NCBI GenBank assembly: GCA_041486185.1
Contig: JBGPKX010000330.1
Location: 1-6,394 of the forward strand
Direction: 5' to 3'
DNA from: QHXW01 sp041486185
GTDB taxonomy: Bacteria; Acidobacteriota; Terriglobia; Bryobacterales; Bryobacteraceae
DNA: 6,394 nt
Shown: piece by piece, positions 1-6,394 of the stretch
Layout of the letters: each line of letters opens with the position of its first letter
Position numbering within the stretch: the first letter of the stretch is position 1
The notes under the pieces: generated by a model
Seen by the model: the letters and a program-made list of their open reading frames with translations, nothing else
The model's database searches: none
Told to the model about the DNA's origin: nothing
Position numbers and translations under genes: made by a program

Positions 1-1867
1 CGATCTCGAAGCCGTCGGTCGTATCGACCATGGTGCGGATGCGCTCGCGCGCCGCGTCGTTCATGCGCTCCGTCACCAGGATGCAGTAGCTTTGCTCGGC
101 GCCGCGGCCCACGCGCCCGCGAAGCTGGTGCAATTGCGCCAGGCCGAAGCGCTCGGCCTGTTCGATCAGCATCACGGTGGCGTTCGGCACGTCTACGCCG
201 ACCTCGATCACTGTGGTCGAAACCAAAATCTTGACGCGGCCCAGCTTGAAATCCTCCATGACGGCTTCTTTTTCCGGCGCCGGCAGACGGCCGTGCAGCA
301 AGCCGACGGCAGTCCCGGGAAAAACTTCGCGCGAAAGTTGCACGTACATTTTTTCGGCCGCTTTCATGGCCTGTGTTTCCGATTCCTCGATTACCGGATA
401 CACCACGTACCCCTGCCGGCCCTCGTCGATCTGCTTTTTCAAGAAGCTGTAAGTGCGCTCGATGTGATCGGCGGTGACATGTTTGGTGACGATCGGCTTC
501 CGGCCCGGCGGCAGCTCGTCGATGATCGAGACATCCAGATCGCCATAGAGCGTGAGCGCGAGCGTGCGCGGGATGGGGGTGGCAGTCATCACCAGCACAT
601 CGGGATGCACGCCTTTGTGCGCCAGACCGAGACGCTGCATCACACCGAAGCGGTGCTGCTCGTCGATCACCGCGAGGCCGAGCTTACGGAACTCAACGTC
701 TTTTTCGAGCAGCGCGTGCGTGCCGACCGCCACCTGCACCAGGCCCTCCGCCAGCAGCTTCTTAAGCTGCGATTTTTCGCGATCGCTGAACGAGCCTGTG
801 AGCAGCAAGGAAACGTAGCCGAGCTTCGCCAGCAGCGGCTTCAGGTACAAGAAATGCTGCGCCGCCAGAATTTCGGTGGGTGCGAGCATGGCCACCTGAT
901 AGCCGTTCTCGATGGCGATCACCGCCGCTTCCGCCGCTACGATGGTCTTGCCGCTGCCTCCGTCGCCTTGCAGCAGGCGGTGCATGGGGCGCGGCGCGGC
1001 CATGTCGCGCGCAATCTCACCGAGCACGCGTTTCTGCGCGCCGGTGGGCTTGAACGGCAGCATGGTTTTGATGCGCTCGCGCACGCGGTCGTTCAGATCA
1101 AAGGCGATACCCACCTGCTCCCGCGCTTTCCCGCGTCGCGCTAACAATCCGCACTCCAGCCAGAAGAATTCCTCGAAGATGAGCCGGAACTGCGCGGGCG
1201 AGCGGAACGCGTTCAACAGACGGAGATCGGATTCCGCCGGCGGAAAATGCACTTCGCGGACGGCCGTCCAGCGGTCCACCAGCTTCAATGGCCGGCGGAT
1301 GCTTTCGGGCAGTTGGTCGGTGAGCGGCGCGATCTGGCCTAGCGCGCGGTGGATAATAGTCCGTAGCGCCCGCGTGTTCACTTTCGAAATCGCTTCGTAA
1401 ACGGGCACCACGCGGCCCACGTGCAGCGCGGCGTCGGCGTCTTCATCGTCCTCGGTGAGCAGCTCAAACTCCGGATGCAGCATGCTCAGCTCGCCCGTGT
1501 AATTGTCGAACTCGACCTTGCCGAAAAGCGCCAGGCGCCTGCCGGGTTCGAGCGTCTTCGCCAGATACTCGCCATGAAACCATTTGGCGCGCAGCACGGC
1601 GCGCGAGGGATCCGTGAACGACGCTTCGAACAGGCCGAGATTTCGCCGCCGGAAGCCGGCCACGCGCGCGGTGCGCACCTCCGCCACCACCGTCGCCATC
1701 TCGCCCGGAGCCAGTTGCGCGATGGTCTTCATATTGCTGCGGTCTTCGTAGCGAAACGGCACGTACGCCAGCAGATCTTCGACAGTAAGCAGCCCCTTGG
1801 TTTCGAGCATGGCGGCGCGCGCGGGACCGACACCTTTGACGTAGGTGAGCGAAGTCGAGAGATCCAC
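1..1867 (-). CDS. recG: ATP-dependent DNA helicase RecG (C-terminus beyond window)
   Basis: RecG is a cytoplasmic superfamily 2 translocase that reverses stalled replication forks and drives branch migration of Holliday junctions and R-/D-loops. I translated the minus strand from GTG 1867 and found an uninterrupted frame of 622 codons to the window edge. Visible in order are a helix-hairpin-helix-like KGVG near residue 11, the wedge/OB-fold region (about 46-140), Walker A GDGGSGKT (301-308), the DEQHRFG box (402-408, diagnostic of RecG), MTATPIPRT (from 427), and QLRGRVGRG (581-589, motif VI). The frame exits at TTDGFEI, so roughly 70 residues of the usual length of about 690 are missing. The GTG start is chosen because it precedes the conserved N-terminal LTYVKGVG; no good Shine-Dalgarno lies upstream, and the first ATG is only at residue 20. 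The second Walker A residue after GD is Gly where RecG normally has Val. Identity is secure; the exact start is less so. Confidence 0.96.
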   Translation of the reverse strand, partial: MDLSTSLTYVKGVGPARAAMLETKGLLTVEDLLAYVPFRYEDRSNMKTIAQLAPGEMATVVAEVRTARVAGFRRRNLGLFEASFTDPSRAVLRAKWFHGEYLAKTLEPGRRLALFGKVEFDNYTGELSMLHPEFELLTEDDEDADAALHVGRVVPVYEAISKVNTRALRTIIHRALGQIAPLTDQLPESIRRPLKLVDRWTAVREVHFPPAESDLRLLNAFRSPAQFRLIFEEFFWLECGLLARRGKAREQVGIAFDLNDRVRERIKTMLPFKPTGAQKRVLGEIARDMAAPRPMHRLLQGDGGSGKTIVAAEAAVIAIENGYQVAMLAPTEILAAQHFLYLKPLLAKLGYVSLLLTGSFSDREKSQLKKLLAEGLVQVAVGTHALLEKDVEFRKLGLAVIDEQHRFGVMQRLGLAHKGVHPDVLVMTATPIPRTLALTLYGDLDVSIIDELPPGRKPIVTKHVTADHIERTYSFLKKQIDEGRQGYVVYPVIEESETQAMKAAEKMYVQLSREVFPGTAVGLLHGRLPAPEKEAVMEDFKLGRVKILVSTTVIEVGVDVPNATVMLIEQAERFGLAQLHQLRGRVGRGAEQSYCILVTERMNDAARERIRTMVDTTDGFEI

Positions 1868-1887
1868 TGGAGAATTCAGTGTACAAT
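1868..1887. promoter_or_regulatory. Divergent start region with overlapping -10-like hexamers
   Basis: Only 18 bases lie between the recG and oxidoreductase starts. They include the palindrome TGTACA (1880-1885). On the plus strand TACAAT (1882-1887) matches the sigma-70 -10 consensus at five of six positions. On the minus strand TACACT (1883-1878) matches at four of six. No -35 consensus sits 16-18 bases upstream in either direction and there is no TGn extension. If used, the plus hexamer would start transcription at about 1894, almost exactly at the in-frame ATG 1895. The minus hexamer would start recG mRNA a few bases before its GTG. Both messages would then be leaderless or nearly so. A competing reading is that GGAG (1869-1872), 13 bases before ATG 1886, is a Shine-Dalgarno served by a promoter inside recG. 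Short AT-rich hexamers occur by chance, so this is a weak call. Confidence 0.3.
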
Positions 1888-2833
1888 GCCCAAAATGAAA
1901 TCCTGCATCATGATGTTGATCTTCGGAGCCGCGTGCGCGCGCGCCGAGATACGCTTGGGCATCATCGGCACCGATACTTCGCACGTAATTGCGTTCACCA
2001 AGATTCTGAACGACCCGAGTTCGCCCGACTACGTCCCGGGCGCGCGTGTAGTCGCGGCCTACAAGGGTGGCAGTCCCGACGTGGAAGCGAGCTTCAAGCG
2101 CGTGGACAAATTCGCCGAAGAGCTGCGAACCAAGTGGAAGATCGAGCTCATATCCGATATTCCCGCGCTGTGCCGCAAGGTGGATGGCATCCTGCTCGAA
2201 AGCGTGGATGGCCGCGTGCATCTCGAACAGGTGAAGCCCGTAATCGCCGCGCATAAGCCGGTATACATCGACAAGCCGCTGGCGGCGACGCTCGAAGATG
2301 CCCGCGAGATCGCGCGCCTGGCCAAAGAGGCCGGCGTACCGTGGTTCAGCGCTTCCGATCTGCGATTCACCGAGCCGGCCACCAGACTGAAATTTCCGGA
2401 CATCACGGGCGCCGCGGCGTGGGGGCCGGGACCCATCGAGCCGCACCATCAGCTCGATCTTTCCTGGTATGCAATCCATACCGTGGAGCTGCTCTATACG
2501 CTGATGGGACGCGGCTGCGAAGAGGTCACGCGCGTGTCCTCGCCGGATGCGGACGTGATTGTCGGCAAATGGAAAGACGGCCGGCTAGGCACGCTGCGCG
2601 CGTTGCGTCCTTATGGAAAGTTCGGCGCCGTTGTGTTCCGGCCGGACGAAAAAGTGAATCAGAGCGATCCCAAGTCGGTCGATGGCTATCGCCCGCTGCT
2701 GGTCGAGATTGTGAAATTCTTCGAGACCAAGGAGCCCCCATTCCCAAATGAAGAGACGCTCGAGATGTTTGCCTTTATGGATGCCGCGCAGCGCAGCAAG
2801 GAATCGGGCGGCGCGCCCATGAAGCTCCGGTGA
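1886..2833 (+). CDS. Predicted exported Gfo/Idh/MocA-family oxidoreductase
   Basis: This is a 315-residue protein of the Gfo/Idh/MocA type, a family that usually oxidises or reduces sugars and sugar derivatives with NAD(P); the substrate here cannot be read. Residues 1-20 form a signal peptide: Lys at 3 and 5, a hydrophobic stretch, then ARA before a predicted cut at A20/E21. The Rossmann fold starts directly after it (IRLGIIGTDTSH, 22-33), without the full GxGxxG. The strand-loop ILLESVDG (102-109) and the cofactor/substrate loop YIDKPLA (127-133) follow, with DKP where the family typically has EKP. The C-terminal half has HHQLDLSWYAIHTVELLY (187-204), with H198 a candidate catalytic or substrate-binding residue. 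It is shorter than the family's common 340-380 residues. The start is ATG 1886, with a distant GGAG; ATG 1895 (M4) is equally possible. The frame stays open upstream to 1421, but that part is antisense to recG. Its stop overlaps the fabI start. Confidence 0.82.
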   Translation: MPKMKSCIMMLIFGAACARAEIRLGIIGTDTSHVIAFTKILNDPSSPDYVPGARVVAAYKGGSPDVEASFKRVDKFAEELRTKWKIELISDIPALCRKVDGILLESVDGRVHLEQVKPVIAAHKPVYIDKPLAATLEDAREIARLAKEAGVPWFSASDLRFTEPATRLKFPDITGAAAWGPGPIEPHHQLDLSWYAIHTVELLYTLMGRGCEEVTRVSSPDADVIVGKWKDGRLGTLRALRPYGKFGAVVFRPDEKVNQSDPKSVDGYRPLLVEIVKFFETKEPPFPNEETLEMFAFMDAAQRSKESGGAPMKLR

Positions 2834-3609
2834 TGCCGATGGCTGGACTTCTCGAAGGCAAGCTCGCCCTGGTGCTGGGAATCGCCAACCGGTGGAGCCT
2901 GGCATACGCGATCGCGCAGGCCTTCTCACGCGAAGGCGCCACCCTCGTGCTCACCTATCTGGGCGAGCATCAGAAGGACGCGGTGGAATCGCTGGCGAAA
3001 GATTTGACCGTGACGCGCATCGTGCCCTGCGACGTGACCAAGGAAGACGATCTGGCCGCTTTGACCAAGACGCTGCGCTCTCTCGGACAACCGCTCGACG
3101 CCGTCGTCCACAGCCTGGCGTTCGCCAACCGCGAAGATCTCGGCCGGCCGTTCGTCGAGACGGGCCGCGAAGGTTTTCTGCTTGCCCAGGAGGTGAGCGC
3201 GTATTCTCTGGTGGCGGTAGCGCGCGCTGCCGTGCCGGCCATGACCGCAGGCGGCTCCATCATGACGCTGACTTATGTGGGCTCCACTCGCGTGGTCCCG
3301 AACTACAACGTAATGGGGGTTGCCAAGGCGGCCCTCGAAGCCTCCGTGCGGTATCTGGCCAGCGATCTCGGACCGGTCAAGATCCGCGTGAACGCCATCT
3401 CTGCCGGCCCGGTGAAGACGGCTTCGGCGCGTGCCATCAAGGATTTTTCAACGGTTCTGGAGACTGTCGCTAATCGCGCCCCGCTCCGGCGTAATACCGA
3501 TCCCGCCGAAGTCGGAGACGCCGCCGTCTTTCTGGCTAGCGATCTCTCGCGCGGCGTCACGGGCAATGTGCTGTTCGTCGACTCCGGGATGCAGGTGATC
3601 GGACTGTAG
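2833..3609 (+). CDS. fabI: Enoyl-[acyl-carrier-protein] reductase FabI
   Basis: FabI reduces trans-2-enoyl-ACP to acyl-ACP with NAD(P)H, the last step of each cytoplasmic fatty-acid elongation cycle (FAS II). The 258-residue product matches the family along its whole length (E. coli FabI has 262). It shows the cofactor loop GIANRWSLAYAIA (16-28), CDV (66-68), HSLAFAN (93-99), TYVG (147-150), the catalytic pair Y158 and K165 in NYNVMGVAK, the NAISAGPVKT segment (187-196), and a C-terminal VDSGM. HSLAFANREDL and REGFLLAQE resemble Staphylococcus/Bacillus FabI more than the E. coli enzyme. Position 96 is Ala, as in S. aureus, where E. coli has Gly93, so it says nothing certain about triclosan response. 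The start is uncertain: GTG 2830, ATG 2833 and ATG 2839 are in frame. I chose 2833 because TGATG overlaps the upstream stop by one base, suggesting translational coupling, but MAGLLEGK from 2839 aligns best with known FabI N-termini. Confidence 0.96.
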   Translation: MPMAGLLEGKLALVLGIANRWSLAYAIAQAFSREGATLVLTYLGEHQKDAVESLAKDLTVTRIVPCDVTKEDDLAALTKTLRSLGQPLDAVVHSLAFANREDLGRPFVETGREGFLLAQEVSAYSLVAVARAAVPAMTAGGSIMTLTYVGSTRVVPNYNVMGVAKAALEASVRYLASDLGPVKIRVNAISAGPVKTASARAIKDFSTVLETVANRAPLRRNTDPAEVGDAAVFLASDLSRGVTGNVLFVDSGMQVIGL

Positions 3610-3637
3610 CTCCGGCGACTACGTTAACGCCGTCCGA

Positions 3638-3680
3638 AGCTGGTCCCCTTGGAACAGGTACTTTCCGGGGAGCTCTATTT
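3638..3680 (+). terminator. Possible rho-independent terminator after fabI
   Basis: Starting 28 bases after the fabI stop, TCCCC (3644-3648) pairs with GGGGA (3667-3671) and GGAA (3651-3654) with TTCC (3663-3666). The two arms are joined through a two-base TT bulge and an 8-base loop. AGC (3638-3640) can add three outer pairs with GCT (3672-3674) across a TGG bulge. The following stretch CTATTT (3675-3680) is a poor U-tract, which weakens the call. On the opposite strand the hairpin is followed by GC-rich sequence, so it would not serve the convergent genes. A second small inverted repeat (CGGCG 3613-3617 with CGCCG 3628-3632) encloses an 8-base palindrome, CGTTAACG. Nothing else is evident in the 3610-3702 gap. 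Confidence 0.35.
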
Positions 3681-3702
3681 GTGGGCCTGGGAGAGGTAAC
3701 GC

Positions 3703-3993
3703 CTACTCTGTCTTCTCCGCCGGAACAAGCGGCGCGGTTTTCGGCTGGGCAGCTGTTGCCGGTTTCATTGCGGGTGCAGCTTTTGCGGCGGACGCCTCCG
3801 GCGACTCCATCGCTCGCCGTATCATGAACATCACGTACAGCGCGAAAGCCCCTCCCACTGTAAGACACATCAGCAGCAAAAACAGTCCATCCACCGTCGC
3901 GGCCTGGCCCGTTACAACAAGCCAGCCGGCGGCGCCGAATGACGCCAGAATTACAGCACAACTGAATAAAAAGCAGAATGCGCGATCGGACAT
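3703..3993 (-). CDS. Small two-helix membrane protein of unknown function
   Basis: This encodes a 96-residue protein that I do not recognise. It has a short charged start (MSDR), a first hydrophobic helix at about residues 6-28, a short loop containing D35, a second helix at about 36-58 (FLLLMCLTVGGAFALYVMF), then RR at 59-60 and a 36-residue low-complexity tail rich in Ala, Pro and Lys, ending EKTE. Charges on both ends suggest both termini are cytoplasmic. It begins 15 bases after the acnA stop on the same strand, so co-transcription is likely; the function need not be related. ATG 3993 is preferred, with a weak purine-rich GGTGG just upstream. GTG 3999 and GTG 4002 are in-frame alternatives that would add two or three residues. 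The hydrophobicity pattern, and the fact that it fills the gap between two firm genes, support a real gene. A chance ORF is possible because no homology can be tested here. Confidence 0.7.
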   Translation of the reverse strand: MSDRAFCFLFSCAVILASFGAAGWLVVTGQAATVDGLFLLLMCLTVGGAFALYVMFMIRRAMESPEASAAKAAPAMKPATAAQPKTAPLVPAEKTE

Positions 3994-4008
3994 ATCCACC
4001 ACACGATT

Positions 4009-6394
4009 TTATGCGCTCACCGGCGCTCGGGCAAGTTGCCGAAGGACAAATGGCAGAATGCCGCCGTTGCGATAGTACTCGGCCTCAACCGGCGTGTCCA
4101 CTCGAACCTGCACTTCGAAGCGCTTTTCCGCGCCCTTGTCGTCCACGGCGCGCACCGTCGCCCGCGCGCCTCCCGAGAGCGCCTTGGCCACGTCATCGAC
4201 ATGAAAACTCTCTTTGCCGGTCAGTTTCAGCGTCTGCATGTTCTCGCCTGGCAGGAACTGCAGCGGCAGTACGCCCATGCCCACAAGATTGGTGCGATGG
4301 ATGCGCTCGAAGCTCTCGGCCAGTACGGCCTTCACGCCAAGCAGCAGCACGCCCTTCGCCGCCCAGTCGCGCGAGGAGCCGGAGCCGTACTCTTTCCCGG
4401 CGATGATCATGAGCGGCACGCCCTCCTGCTGGTAGCGCACGGAGGCGTCGTAAATCCACATCTGCTCGCCATCGGGCAGATGTGCGGTCCAGCCGCCTTC
4501 GGTGCCTGGCGCGAGCTGGTTGCGCAGCCGGATGTTGGCGAGTGTGCCGCGCACCATCACCTCATGATTGCCGCGGCGCGCGCCGTAGGAATTGAAGTCG
4601 CCCGGCTTAACGCCTTGCGAGATGAGATAGCGGCCAGCCGGACTTTCGGCCGGAATCGACCCGGCAGGCGAAATGTGGTCCGTCGTGACCGAATCGCCCA
4701 GCAGCGCCAGCACACGCATGCCACGCAGATCTTCCACCGGTTGGGTGGGATCGGCCATGTTGTCGAAGTAGGGCGGCTTCTTGATGTAAGTGGAGTGCGC
4801 GTCCCAGGCGAAGGTCCCGGTGCCGGCCGGCGTGGGCAGCGACTTCCAGCTTGCGTCGCCCTCGAACGCCTTCTCGTATTCGTGGCGGAACATGTCAGGA
4901 TGGACCGAGCGCCCGATCGTCTCCTCGATCTCCGCCGTCGTAGGCCAGATGTCACGCAGAAACACCGGCGCTCCGGACTTATCTTCGCCCAGCGGATCTT
5001 TTTCGAGATCGATATCCACGCGTCCCGCGAGCGCGTACGCCACCACTAGCGGCGGCGAAGCCAGATAGTTGGCCTTCACCAGCGCGTTGATGCGTCCCTC
5101 GAAGTTCCGGTTGCCGCTGAGCACCGCGGCGACCACCAGGTTTTCCTTCTGCACCGCCTCGGCTACCGGCTCTGGCAACGGCCCGCTATTGCCGATGCAC
5201 GTGGTGCAGCCGTAGCCCACCAGGTGAAAGTTCAACTGTTCGAGATAAGGGGTCAGTCCGGCGGCATCGAGATAATCCGAAACCACTTTCGATCCTGGCG
5301 CGAGACTGGTCTTCACCCACGGCTTCGATTTAAGTCCGCGCTCCACAGCTTTCTTCGCGAGCAGGCCGGCGCCCACCATCACCGATGGATTCGAAGTGTT
5401 GGTACAGCTCGTGATGGCGGCAATCACCACGGCGCCGCTACCAATTTCGGACTTGCTGCCATTCGTCTGGACCAAGACTTTTTTATGCGGCGCAGCCGGG
5501 AAGGCAGATTGAAAGTTGGCCTTCACTTGGGGCAGGTTGAGCCGATCCTGCGGCCGCTTGGGCCCGGCCATCGACGCAACGACGGTGGACAGATCCAGTT
5601 CGATGGTGTCGGAGAATTTCGGATCGGGCGTCTGGTCCGTGCGGAACAGCCCCTGCTCTTTGGCGTACCCTTCGACCAGCGCCACCAGCTCCGGCGGCCG
5701 GTTGGTGAACCGCAGATAGCGCAGCGTCTCGGCGTCGATGGGAAAGAAGCCCATGGTGGCGCCGTACTCGGGCGACATGTTGGCCACGGTCGCGCGGTCC
5801 GCCAGGCTCAGCGCGCTCAGCCCGCTCCCGTAGAACTCGACGAACTTGCCGACTACCCCCTTCTTGCGCAGCATCTCGGTCACGGTGAGGACGAGATCGG
5901 TCGCCGTGCAGCCTTCGCGCAATTTGCCGTGCAGCTTGAAGCCGACCACCGAAGGCAGCAGCATGGAAACCGGCTGGCCCAGCATGCAAGCCTCCGCCTC
6001 GATGCCGCCCACGCCCCATCCCAGCACGCCCAGGCCGTTCACCATCGTGGTGTGCGAGTCCGTTCCCACGAGCGTATCGGGATACGCCGACCAGCCCTCA
6101 TCGGACTTCTTGCGGAACACCACCGACGCCAAATATTCGAGATTGACCTGGTGCACGATCCCCGTGTCCGGCGGCACCACGCGGAAATTCTTGAACGCCG
6201 TTTGTCCCCAGCGCAGCAGCATGTAGCGCTCGCGATTGCGTTGGAATTCGAGTAGCGCGTTTATGGAAAATGCGTCTTTGGCGCCGAATTTATCCACCTG
6301 CACGGAGTGATCGATCACCAGGTCGGCGGGCAGCAGCGGATTGGCGAGCCCAGGGTCGGAGCCGAGAGCCGCCAGTGCGTCGCGCATCGCGGCG
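4009..6394 (-). CDS. acnA: Aconitate hydratase, AcnA type (N-terminus beyond window)
   Basis: Aconitase interconverts citrate and isocitrate in the TCA cycle through a [4Fe-4S] cluster; it is cytoplasmic. The frame is open from the right edge, so the ATG at 6387 is internal. It corresponds to the MRDA stretch at about residue 100 of E. coli AcnA, meaning roughly 100 N-terminal residues are missing. Visible from N to C are VIDHSVQVD, YPDTLVGTDSHTTMVNGLG, ANMSPEYGAT, the first cluster cysteine in AITSCTNTSN (codon 5404-5406), the other two in YGCTTCIGNSG (codons 5206-5208 and 5197-5199), SGNRNFEGR, GDSVTTDHISPAGS (about 4662-4700), and the swivel-domain active-site segment GSGSSRDWAAKG (about 4346-4390) followed by AESFERIHRTNLVGMG. 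All expected catalytic and cluster motifs are intact. The order and similarity fit AcnA rather than AcnB, whose domain order differs. The gene ends with TAA at 4009-4011, 15 bases before the small membrane protein gene. Its promoter lies outside the window. Confidence 0.97.
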   Translation of the reverse strand, partial: AAMRDALAALGSDPGLANPLLPADLVIDHSVQVDKFGAKDAFSINALLEFQRNRERYMLLRWGQTAFKNFRVVPPDTGIVHQVNLEYLASVVFRKKSDEGWSAYPDTLVGTDSHTTMVNGLGVLGWGVGGIEAEACMLGQPVSMLLPSVVGFKLHGKLREGCTATDLVLTVTEMLRKKGVVGKFVEFYGSGLSALSLADRATVANMSPEYGATMGFFPIDAETLRYLRFTNRPPELVALVEGYAKEQGLFRTDQTPDPKFSDTIELDLSTVVASMAGPKRPQDRLNLPQVKANFQSAFPAAPHKKVLVQTNGSKSEIGSGAVVIAAITSCTNTSNPSVMVGAGLLAKKAVERGLKSKPWVKTSLAPGSKVVSDYLDAAGLTPYLEQLNFHLVGYGCTTCIGNSGPLPEPVAEAVQKENLVVAAVLSGNRNFEGRINALVKANYLASPPLVVAYALAGRVDIDLEKDPLGEDKSGAPVFLRDIWPTTAEIEETIGRSVHPDMFRHEYEKAFEGDASWKSLPTPAGTGTFAWDAHSTYIKKPPYFDNMADPTQPVEDLRGMRVLALLGDSVTTDHISPAGSIPAESPAGRYLISQGVKPGDFNSYGARRGNHEVMVRGTLANIRLRNQLAPGTEGGWTAHLPDGEQMWIYDASVRYQQEGVPLMIIAGKEYGSGSSRDWAAKGVLLLGVKAVLAESFERIHRTNLVGMGVLPLQFLPGENMQTLKLTGKESFHVDDVAKALSGGARATVRAVDDKGAEKRFEVQVRVDTPVEAEYYRNGGILPFVLRQLARAPVSA

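Noticed and set aside
92..1144. A 350-codon plus-strand ORF opposite recG
   Set aside because: It is antisense to the continuous, motif-complete RecG frame. Its product is rich in His, Arg and Gln, as expected from a GC-rich shadow frame, and shows no recognisable domain.
1421..1885. An in-frame upstream extension of the oxidoreductase, giving 470 residues
   Set aside because: This part lies entirely over recG in antisense, has low-complexity shadow composition, and would bury the clear signal peptide that begins at 1886.
1925..1948. Possible lipoprotein signal (GAAC before residue 17)
   Set aside because: The position three before the cysteine is Gly, not Leu, Ile or Val, and the ARA site just after it fits ordinary signal peptidase cleavage better.
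3112..3140. Ala96 in FabI as a triclosan-resistance change
   Set aside because: Gly93 changes matter in E. coli, but Ala is the normal residue at this position in S. aureus-type FabI, which this protein resembles, so resistance cannot be inferred.
3557..3961. A 134-codon minus-strand ORF spanning the fabI end and the membrane protein gene
   Set aside because: It overlaps both genes in other frames and lacks the clear membrane helices seen in the 3703-3993 frame.
4036..5049. A 337-codon plus-strand ORF opposite acnA
   Set aside because: It is a shadow of the aconitase frame, with Arg/His/Ala-rich composition and no domain; acnA is intact on the other strand.
5224..6255. A 343-codon plus-strand ORF opposite acnA
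   Set aside because: It is again antisense to conserved aconitase segments, with composition typical of a GC-rich reverse frame.
6385..6387. The ATG at 6387 as the acnA start
   Set aside because: The frame continues to the window edge, and the residue aligns to an internal position about 100 residues into AcnA; the gene is cut by the window.

Overview
The window is a compact bacterial chromosomal segment of fairly high GC content with almost no non-coding DNA. It holds five protein genes: ATP-dependent helicase recG (minus strand, C-terminus cut by the left edge), a predicted exported Gfo/Idh/MocA-type oxidoreductase (plus), enoyl-ACP reductase fabI (plus), a small two-helix membrane protein (minus), and aconitase acnA (minus, N-terminus cut by the right edge). 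I see no RNA gene, CRISPR array, insertion sequence, prophage gene or sizeable repeat. The mix of an exported Gfo/Idh/MocA protein, a FabI resembling the Bacillus/Staphylococcus type and GC-rich codon use would fit an Acidobacteriota-like soil bacterium (Bryobacter/Solibacter relatives). That assignment is inference and is not proven by anything in the window.

Layout: recG fills 1-1867, reading leftward. Only 18 bases separate its GTG start from the start of the rightward oxidoreductase gene at 1886. The gap carries a TGTACA palindrome flanked by overlapping, oppositely oriented -10-like hexamers. The oxidoreductase gene (1886-2833) overlaps fabI (2833-3609) by one base (TGATG), so the two look like a translationally coupled operon. 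A 93-base gap at 3610-3702 contains a GC-rich hairpin that may terminate the fabI transcript. It separates this operon from a convergent leftward one in which acnA (4009-6394) is followed after 15 bases by the small membrane protein gene (3703-3993).

The genes do not form one pathway. RecG remodels stalled replication forks and Holliday junctions, FabI completes fatty-acid elongation cycles, and AcnA works in the TCA cycle. The oxidoreductase and the membrane protein have no assigned substrate or role. I find no evidence for a novel multi-gene system. The points most worth checking are the very tight divergent start region, the export signal on a Rossmann-type oxidoreductase, its coupling to fabI, the orphan membrane protein behind acnA, and a Walker A substitution in RecG.
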